Positions 7,672 to 12,214 of a stretch of 12,214 nucleotides of DNA are shown one piece after another. The notes beneath the pieces are model-generated. The model worked only from the letters and a program-made list of their open reading frames with translations, was not told the origin of the DNA and did not search any database. The stretch lies in the NCBI GenBank assembly GCA_020025055.1, contig JAHHST010000044.1, positions 1 through 12,214 of the forward strand, read 5' to 3'. The position numbers and the translations under genes are program-made. Numbering within the stretch: the stretch's first letter is position 1; each line of letters opens with the position of its first letter. Origin of the DNA: Longicatena sp. GTDB taxonomy: Bacteria > Bacillota_I > Bacilli_A > Erysipelotrichales > Erysipelotrichaceae.

Positions 7672-7883
7672 ATGGCAATAATATTAAGACTTGATCGTGT
7701 GATGGCAGATTGTAAAATGAGTTTAAAAGAATTATCTGAAAAAGTGGGGGTGCTAATGTTAATCTTTCAAAAATAAAAACAAGGAAGGTTAGTGTAATTA
7801 GATTTTCTACTTTGAATGAGATTTGCAAAGTATTAGAATGTTAACCTGGAGATATTTTAGAATATGAACCAGATGAAATATAG
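7672..7883 (+). pseudogene. Broken small XRE-type regulator (YozG-like), partner of DUF2975 gene
   Basis: The ATG at 7672 follows AAGGGG at 7659-7664. It encodes the start of a short helix-turn-helix protein (R-L-D-R-V-M-A-D, then L-K-E-L-S-E-K-V-G-V). Near 7750 the frame is lost, and in the frame of base 7752 the homology resumes as A-N-V-N-L-S-K-I-K-T, then R-F-S-T-L-N-E-I-C-K-V-L-E-C. A TAA at 7842-7844 replaces the glutamine expected before P-G-D-I-L-E-Y. The natural end is the TAG at 7881-7883. Two independent lesions, one frameshift and one nonsense codon, show this is a pseudogene. Intact relatives are about 70 residues long and are usually encoded directly after a DUF2975 gene, presumably controlling that pair. 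Confidence 0.85.
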
Positions 7884-7894
7884 ACAAATATTGC

Positions 7895-7928
7895 GTAATG
7901 TATGAATTTCATACATTACATTTTTTTT
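7895..7928 (+). terminator. Terminator of the broken DUF2975/XRE unit
   Basis: GTAATGTATG (7895-7904) pairs perfectly with CATACATTAC (7910-7919) across a 5-base loop. An A and eight T residues (7921-7928) follow. It lies just after the XRE pseudogene stop and marks the end of the old operon, and possibly of phoR read-through. Confidence 0.85.
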
Positions 7929-7985
7929 ATCTATGGAAATCATTTAAAAAATAAATAAAATGAAGGATGAAAGAAGGTGGTATGG

Positions 7986-8095
7986 TTGAAACAACTTCAT
8001 AATATGATACAGCCATATTATATTTTTATTAGATGTTTGTTTTATTTGGAATCGCGCAACTAAATGAATATCGAACTTATATGAAAATTGATTAA
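7986..8095 (+). pseudogene. Possible remnant of a small membrane-protein gene
   Basis: No intact gene fits between the terminator and ohyA. Two adjoining frames look protein-like. From 7986 the frame reads K-Q-L-H-N-M-I-Q-P-Y-Y-I-F-I. From 8033, one frame over, it reads M-F-V-L-F-G-I-A-Q-L-N-E-Y-R-T-Y-M-K, ending at TAA 8093-8095. Joined by a frameshift near 8030 they would give one hydrophobic segment with a charged end. I do not recognise the family. It could equally be chance in noncoding DNA. Confidence 0.25.
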
Positions 8096-8131
8096 AATCA
8101 AAAATACGGTGGTAGAAATACATAATATTTC
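8088..8131 (+). promoter_or_regulatory. Two inverted repeats upstream of ohyA (candidate operators)
   Basis: TTGATT-AA-AATCAA at 8088-8101 and GAAATA-CATAA-TATTTC at 8115-8131 are two perfect dyads, 13 bases apart, ending 40 bases before the ohyA start. No convincing -35/-10 pair is visible; TGG-TAGAAA at 8110-8118 and CATAAT at 8121-8126 are weak -10 candidates. The arrangement suggests regulator binding sites controlling oleate hydratase. The regulator is not identified. Confidence 0.4.
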
Positions 8132-8170
8132 ATTGAAAACACATGATAGTATATGGAAAGGTAGGTTACT

Positions 8171-10129
8171 ATGAATAAAAAAATAAAAGTTGGATTATCT
8201 TTAACTGCTGCAGGTGTAGGTGTTGCAGCCTTAAGTGCAAAAAAAAGAATGAATGATGAAAAGAGACAACAACAAGAAATACAAAATAATCAATATCGTA
8301 ATACAGAACGTGGACGTTATGAAAAAAATAGTAAAGGAATCTATTATTCAAACGGAAATTATGAAGCTTTTGCAAGACCGGAAAAGCCAAAAGATATTGA
8401 TCAAAAATCAGCATATATTGTTGGTAGTGGACTAGCTTCATTGGCTGCAGCATGTTTTCTTGTAAGAGATGCACAGATGAAAGGTGATCATATACATATT
8501 TTAGAAGCTATGGATATTGCTGGAGGAGCATGTGATGGGATTTATGATGCTACAAAAGGTTATATTATGCGTGGTGGAAGAGAAATGGAAAATCACTTTG
8601 AATGCCTTTGGGATTTATTTAGAAGTATTCCATCTTTAGAAACAGAAAATGCATCTGTATTAGATGAATATTATTGGTTAAATAAACATGATCCAAATTA
8701 TTCTTTATGTAGAGCAACGATTCATCGTGGAGAAGATGCACATACAGATGGAAAATTTGGATTAAGTGAAAAAGGTTGTATGGAAATTATGAAACTCTTC
8801 TTTACTAAGAATGAAGATTTATATGATAAAAGTATTGATGAGTTCTTTGATGAAGAAGTGTTTGATTCTAATTTCTGGTTATACTGGAGAACTATGTTTG
8901 CCTTTGAAAATTGGCATAGTGCATTAGAAGTAAAACTATATATTCAAAGATATATTCATCATATCGGTGGATTACCTGATTTTTCCGCATTAAAATTTAC
9001 AAAATATAATCAATATGAATCTTTAATTTTACCAATGAAAAAATATTTGGAAGAAGCTGGTGTTCAATTCCATTTTAATACACAAGTAACAAATGTTATT
9101 TTTGAATTTGATGGAATAAAGAAAGTAGCAAAACAAATTGAATATCTACAACATGAGGAATCTAAAGTAATCGAACTTACAGAATCAGATTTTGTATTTG
9201 TTACAAATGGTAGCTGTACAGAAAGTACTATTTATGGAGATCATACACATGCTCCTTGTGGAGATGCACAAGTCAAAACAAGTGGTTGTTGGAATTTGTG
9301 GAAAAATATCGCAAGACAACATCCATTATTTGGTCATCCAGAAAAATTTTGTAGTGATGTTGAAAAAACAAATTGGGAATCTGCCACAATTACAACTAGT
9401 AATGAAGAAATTATTGATCATATTAAAAAGATTTGTAAAAGAGATCCAAGAACAGGAAATGTTGTTACAGGTGGAATTGTAACAATTAAAGACTCTAATT
9501 GGTTGATGAGTTGGACAATTAATCGACAAGGTCAGTTTAAAGACCAAAAGAAAGATGAAGTATGTATTTGGGTATATAGCTTATTTACAGATAAAGTTGG
9601 AGATTATATCAAAAAACCGATGAAAGAATGTACAGGTGAAGAAATCACTGCAGAATGGTTATATCATATTGGTATTCCAATGGATCGAATTGATGAATTA
9701 GCAAAAAATGATGCAAACACAGTACCTACGATGATGCCATATATTACCGCATTCTTTATGCCAAGAAGAAAAGGAGATCGTCCAGATGTAATTCCTGATG
9801 GATGTGTAAACTTCGCATTTTTAGGACAATTTGCGGAAACACCAAGAGATACGATCTTTACAACAGAGTATTCTGTAAGAACAGCAATGGAAGCTGTTTA
9901 TGGTTTAGCTGGAGTGGATCGTGGTGTACCTGAAGTATGGGGTAGTGTGTATGATGTTAGAGAACTGCTTGATTCTAGTGTGAAACTAATGGATGGAAAA
10001 TCACCATTAGAAATTCCATTACCAAAACCTTTAGAGATGTTGAAAAAACCATTATTGAAAAAAATTCAAGGAACTGTTATTGAGAAAATTTTAAGAGAAC
10101 ACGATATTATAAAACCAGGAATGTTATAA
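8171..10129 (+). CDS. ohyA: Oleate hydratase (FAD-dependent fatty acid 10-hydratase)
   Basis: The enzyme adds water to the cis-9 double bond of unsaturated fatty acids such as oleate, giving 10-hydroxystearate; in gut bacteria this is seen as fatty acid detoxification. The 652-residue product has the FAD motif G-S-G-L-A-S at 85-90, R-G-G-R-E-M-E at 134-140, and W-H-S-A-L-E-V-K-L-Y ending at Tyr257. Glu138 and Tyr257 are 119 residues apart, the same spacing as the catalytic Glu/Tyr pair of characterised enzymes (E122/Y241 in Elizabethkingia, E82/Y201 in Staphylococcus). Y-Y-S-N-G-N-Y-E-A-F-A-R-P, where many Firmicute forms begin, starts only at about residue 58. Before it lies an extension with a hydrophobic stretch (about 7-22) and a basic, Q/N-rich linker. 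AAAGG (8157-8161) supports the ATG. It stands alone between dyads and a terminator. Confidence 0.95.
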   Translation: MNKKIKVGLSLTAAGVGVAALSAKKRMNDEKRQQQEIQNNQYRNTERGRYEKNSKGIYYSNGNYEAFARPEKPKDIDQKSAYIVGSGLASLAAACFLVRDAQMKGDHIHILEAMDIAGGACDGIYDATKGYIMRGGREMENHFECLWDLFRSIPSLETENASVLDEYYWLNKHDPNYSLCRATIHRGEDAHTDGKFGLSEKGCMEIMKLFFTKNEDLYDKSIDEFFDEEVFDSNFWLYWRTMFAFENWHSALEVKLYIQRYIHHIGGLPDFSALKFTKYNQYESLILPMKKYLEEAGVQFHFNTQVTNVIFEFDGIKKVAKQIEYLQHEESKVIELTESDFVFVTNGSCTESTIYGDHTHAPCGDAQVKTSGCWNLWKNIARQHPLFGHPEKFCSDVEKTNWESATITTSNEEIIDHIKKICKRDPRTGNVVTGGIVTIKDSNWLMSWTINRQGQFKDQKKDEVCIWVYSLFTDKVGDYIKKPMKECTGEEITAEWLYHIGIPMDRIDELAKNDANTVPTMMPYITAFFMPRRKGDRPDVIPDGCVNFAFLGQFAETPRDTIFTTEYSVRTAMEAVYGLAGVDRGVPEVWGSVYDVRELLDSSVKLMDGKSPLEIPLPKPLEMLKKPLLKKIQGTVIEKILREHDIIKPGML

Positions 10130-10132
10130 GAG

Positions 10133-10158
10133 AAAAGGTGAAAATTCACCTTTTTTTT
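10133..10158 (+). terminator. Terminator after ohyA
   Basis: AAAAGGTG (10133-10140) pairs with CACCTTTT (10147-10154), and the run continues to eight T residues ending at 10158. The stem can extend two more pairs into the loop. The A-run on the left also makes it usable from the other strand. It starts 4 bases after the ohyA stop and makes ohyA a monocistronic unit. Confidence 0.85.
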
Positions 10159-10224
10159 ATGAACAATTAATGTTTAAGGGAGAAAAAGATATATTGATAA
10201 AAAAATATTATTAATATATAAAAA

Positions 10225-10267
10225 TTGATTATTATATTTTATTCATATGATATGATATAATAATCAA
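10225..10267 (+). promoter_or_regulatory. yeiH-family promoter covered by a 13-bp inverted repeat
   Basis: TTGATTATTATAT (10225-10237) and ATATAATAATCAA (10255-10267) are perfect inverted repeats separated by 17 bases. The right arm contains TATAAT at 10256-10261, preceded by TG at 10253-10254 (extended -10). Transcription would start near 10268, so the repeat lies in promoter DNA and not in the leader RNA. A dimeric regulator binding both arms would occlude the -10. The nearby XRE-cupin protein is a candidate regulator. Arm identity is directly visible; function is inferred. Confidence 0.55.
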
Positions 10268-10289
10268 GAATTTTTGAAAGGGGATCTAT

Positions 10290-11396
10290 ATGATAAAAAA
10301 TATAAAGAAATATTTACCTGGGGTATGTGTGGCTATTGGGATTGCTGTAGTTGCTAAATTTTTAGAATGGTTAATGCCGATTCATTTCATTGGGGCATCT
10401 GTAATTGCCTTATTTATAGGAATGACAATCAATGTTTTTTGGAAGCCTAAGTCATTGCAGGCAGGATTAAAATTTACATCAAAAAAATTATTGAAATTTG
10501 CAATCATTTTATTAGGAGCATCGCTAAGTATTGGAACAATCTTGAATGTTGGAAAACTTTCTTTAACCGTTATGCTATTTACATTATTAACATGTTTTGG
10601 TGGGGGTTATTTTGTTGGAAAAGTTTTAGGACTTGATTGGAAACTTTCGAATTTGATTTCTGCAGGAACTGGAATTTGCGGGGGTTCTGCAATCGCAGCA
10701 ATTGCACCTGTGATTGATGCAGATGATACACAAATTGCTTATGCGATGTCTGCAACTTTTATTTTTGATATGCTTATGATTTTATTATTTCCTATCATGG
10801 GTAATTGGTTACATTTAAGTGATATGGCATATGGATTATGGGCAGGTACAGCTGTAAATGATACATCAAGTGTAGTTGCAGCAGGATATGCATTTAGTGA
10901 GGCAGCAGGGGATTTTGCAACGATGGTAAAATTGACACGTACACTTGCGATTATTCCAACAGTGCTTATTTTCACTTTGATCAATATTCGTTTAAAACAA
11001 AAACAAAATATATCTTGTGAAGATGTGATGAGTACGTTGAATGAAAAAGCAACCCCATACGAAGTAAATCAGTTAGATCATATTCATATTTCATCTAAGA
11101 TGCAAGTAACAGAACCAAAGAAAACAAATTTTTTGTCATTATTTCCATGGTTTATTGTAGGATTTGTTTTCTTATCAATCGTAAACAGTTTTCATTTAAT
11201 TCCAGTAAGTGTATCTTTATTCGCAAAAGAGTCAAGTAAGTTTTTAATGGTTGCAGCATTGGCTGCGATTGGTATGAATACAAGTTATAAAGATATGAAA
11301 AAATCAGGTGTAGCTCCAATGATTCATGGATTTGTAATTTCTTTATTAGTAGTTATTGTGGCAATTGCAGTTGAATTTGCGATAGGAATTATATAA
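10290..11396 (+). CDS. YeiH/YadS-type membrane protein, putative sulfate exporter family transporter
   Basis: This 368-residue polytopic protein belongs to the UPF0324/YeiH family (Cons_hypoth698), annotated as putative sulfate exporters; the true substrate of most members is unproven. About ten hydrophobic segments are visible. Family landmarks are A-I-I-L-L-G-A-S-L-S near residue 70, G-T-G-I-C-G-G-S-A-I-A-A at 126-137 and G-T-A-V-N-D-T-S-S-V-V-A-A-G at 186-199, where relatives usually have H for the N. V-K-L-T-R-T-L follows. A loop rich in polar residues (about 232-275) splits the protein before the last helices. GAAAGGGG (10276-10283) sits 6 bases before the ATG. Length is normal. It is transcribed from its own promoter and followed by an XRE-cupin regulator gene on the same strand. 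Confidence 0.88.
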   Translation: MIKNIKKYLPGVCVAIGIAVVAKFLEWLMPIHFIGASVIALFIGMTINVFWKPKSLQAGLKFTSKKLLKFAIILLGASLSIGTILNVGKLSLTVMLFTLLTCFGGGYFVGKVLGLDWKLSNLISAGTGICGGSAIAAIAPVIDADDTQIAYAMSATFIFDMLMILLFPIMGNWLHLSDMAYGLWAGTAVNDTSSVVAAGYAFSEAAGDFATMVKLTRTLAIIPTVLIFTLINIRLKQKQNISCEDVMSTLNEKATPYEVNQLDHIHISSKMQVTEPKKTNFLSLFPWFIVGFVFLSIVNSFHLIPVSVSLFAKESSKFLMVAALAAIGMNTSYKDMKKSGVAPMIHGFVISLLVVIVAIAVEFAIGII

Positions 11397-11494
11397 GTTT
11401 ATTGAATTGATTTTGTTTATTAAGTAAGTCAAGAGTTTCTTTATAAGATAAAAAAAACGATAGTATAGAATGTTTTGTATAAAAGGCAAAAGAA

Positions 11495-11530
11495 TTGATT
11501 TCTATCATAGAGGATACTATAATCATTATA
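11495..11530 (+). promoter_or_regulatory. Sigma-A promoter of the XRE-cupin gene with overlapping palindrome
   Basis: TTGATT (11495-11500) and TATAAT (11518-11523) are separated by exactly 17 bases, a near-consensus housekeeping promoter. TATAAT-C-ATTATA (11518-11530) is a perfect palindrome covering the -10 and the expected start site. The predicted transcript begins near 11530, about 11 bases before the ATG at 11541. The palindrome is a plausible autoregulatory operator. Confidence 0.7.
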
Positions 11531-11540
11531 GGTGATTAGA

Positions 11541-12104
11541 ATGCAAAAAAATGTTGGAGAAATTATAAAGCAAATTCGAACAGAAAAAAAGATGACATTA
11601 AAAGATGTTGCGGAAAAAACAGATTTATCGATTGGATACTTATCTCAATTGGAAAGAGGTTTAACATCAATTGCAAGTGACACATTAAAAAAAATTGCGA
11701 AAGTTTTAGGAATTAGCGTAGATGAACTATTAAGTATGCCTACTTGTTGTAAGAAAAGCATTGTTCGATCATATGAGAGAGAAATTATAAAAATGGAAGG
11801 CAATTCAATTATTGAATATAGTTTGACAAATATTAGTAATGAATCAAATATGTTACCTAGATTTGTTGAAATATTACCTCAAAAAAATATGGAAGAAACA
11901 GAAGTATATAAACATGAGGGTGAAGAAGTCGTTTATGTTGTTGAAGGAATTTTAACATTAAAAGTAGAAGATGAAGTTAGTGATTTATATCCTGGAGATT
12001 GTGCGCATTATTCTTCTACAAAAAAACATAATTGGAGTAATCAAACAAATAAAGTTGTACGATTGATATCAATTAATACACCAAATCATTTGAATGAAAA
12101 TTAA
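11541..12104 (+). CDS. XRE-family regulator with C-terminal cupin domain
   Basis: The 187-residue protein has an N-terminal helix-turn-helix (about 5-64) with L-K-D-V-A-E-K-T, the recognition segment S-I-G-Y-L-S-Q-L-E-R-G and L-G-I-S-V-D-E-L-L. A C-terminal Cupin_2 domain (about 110-180) shows H-E-G-E-E-V-V-Y-V-V-E-G and P-G-D-C-A-H-Y. Proteins of this layout are small-molecule-responsive transcription regulators. The linker carries a vicinal pair Cys69-Cys70. The ATG at 11541 follows AGGTGA by 5 bases; an in-frame GTG at 11532 lies within that Shine-Dalgarno region and is less likely. The gene has its own promoter 135 bases after the YeiH-family gene and may control it, which is inference. 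The ligand is unknown. Confidence 0.88.
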   Translation: MQKNVGEIIKQIRTEKKMTLKDVAEKTDLSIGYLSQLERGLTSIASDTLKKIAKVLGISVDELLSMPTCCKKSIVRSYEREIIKMEGNSIIEYSLTNISNESNMLPRFVEILPQKNMEETEVYKHEGEEVVYVVEGILTLKVEDEVSDLYPGDCAHYSSTKKHNWSNQTNKVVRLISINTPNHLNEN

Positions 12105-12177
12105 AGATGATGTAAAAATCATCTTAGACCGTTGATAAAGTCGTTTGTTGAACAGACTTTGTCATTCGGTCTTTTTT
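12104..12177 (+). terminator. Tandem hairpin and long bulged terminator after the XRE-cupin gene
   Basis: AAGATGAT (12104-12111) pairs with ATCATCTT (12118-12125) but lacks a T-run. Directly next to it, AGACCG (12126-12131) pairs with CGGTCT (12167-12172), and GATAAAGTC (12134-12142) pairs with GACTTTGTC (12155-12163) with one G-U pair, around a 12-base loop. Six T residues follow (12172-12177). The second structure is the likely terminator. Its length, internal bulge and different base composition are unusual for this window. Confidence 0.7.
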
Positions 12178-12214
12178 CAGCCCTACTTTGATATAAAAAA
12201 GATGATTTCAAGGT

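Noticed and set aside
8169..8474. Open frame of 101 codons on the minus strand opposite ohyA
   Set aside because: It is antisense to a clearly conserved coding region, has a low-complexity H/L/F/Y-rich product and no ribosome binding site. Other minus-strand open frames in the window are of the same kind.
9192..9482. Plus-strand open frame inside ohyA in another frame
   Set aside because: It is fully contained in the oleate hydratase gene, lacks a start signal and shows no recognisable family.
12104..12125. First hairpin after the XRE-cupin gene as a stand-alone terminator
   Set aside because: Only two T residues follow the stem. The adjoining longer stem with six T residues is the better terminator.
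1..12214. CRISPR array, tRNA, rRNA, intact insertion sequence or phage genes
   Set aside because: No regularly spaced repeats, no cloverleaf-like or rRNA-like stretch and no complete transposase or integrase frame was seen on either strand.

Overview
The window is strongly AT-rich, with Gram-positive style ribosome binding sites (AAAGG, GGAGG), A/T-biased codons, a lipoprotein PstS, a cell-wall type surface protein tail and many U-tract terminators. This points to a low-GC Firmicute. A gut Erysipelotrichales-type organism is my best guess, but nothing here fixes the genus. Every gene I can support is on the + strand.

Region 1 (1-600): the 3' end of a surface protein with a bacterial Ig-like repeat and a C-terminal wall-sorting-like tail, followed by a noncoding stretch and a terminator.

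Region 2 (601-7138): a complete phosphate uptake and phosphate signalling locus in the order pstS, pstC, pstA, pstB, phoU, phoB/phoP-type regulator, phoR. It is preceded by 11-bp phased TTTACA/TTAACA repeats that look like a Pho box. A strong hairpin between pstS and pstC probably sets the excess of binding protein over transporter. The remaining genes overlap or lie close together, and a second promoter-like site precedes the two-component genes. PstS captures phosphate, PstCA and PstB import it, PhoU couples transporter state to PhoR, and the phosphorylated regulator would act back on the Pho box.

Region 3 (7139-8170): a decayed patch. A DUF2975 membrane protein gene and its usual partner, a small YozG-type XRE regulator, are both broken by frameshifts, the second also by a stop codon. 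A further short coding-like remnant follows. Two inverted repeats lie just before the next gene.

Region 4 (8171-10158): a full-length oleate hydratase (FAD-dependent fatty acid hydratase) as a single-gene unit with its own terminator. It has an unusual hydrophobic N-terminal extension.

Region 5 (10159-12214): a YeiH-family membrane protein (putative sulfate exporter family) with a large inverted repeat over its promoter, then an XRE-cupin regulator with its own good sigma-A promoter and a very short leader. A hairpin and a long terminator close the window.

I see no CRISPR array, tRNA, rRNA, intact mobile element or clearly new multi-gene system. The most unusual items are the inverted repeats before ohyA and yeiH, the extended oleate hydratase, and the doubly broken DUF2975/XRE pair.
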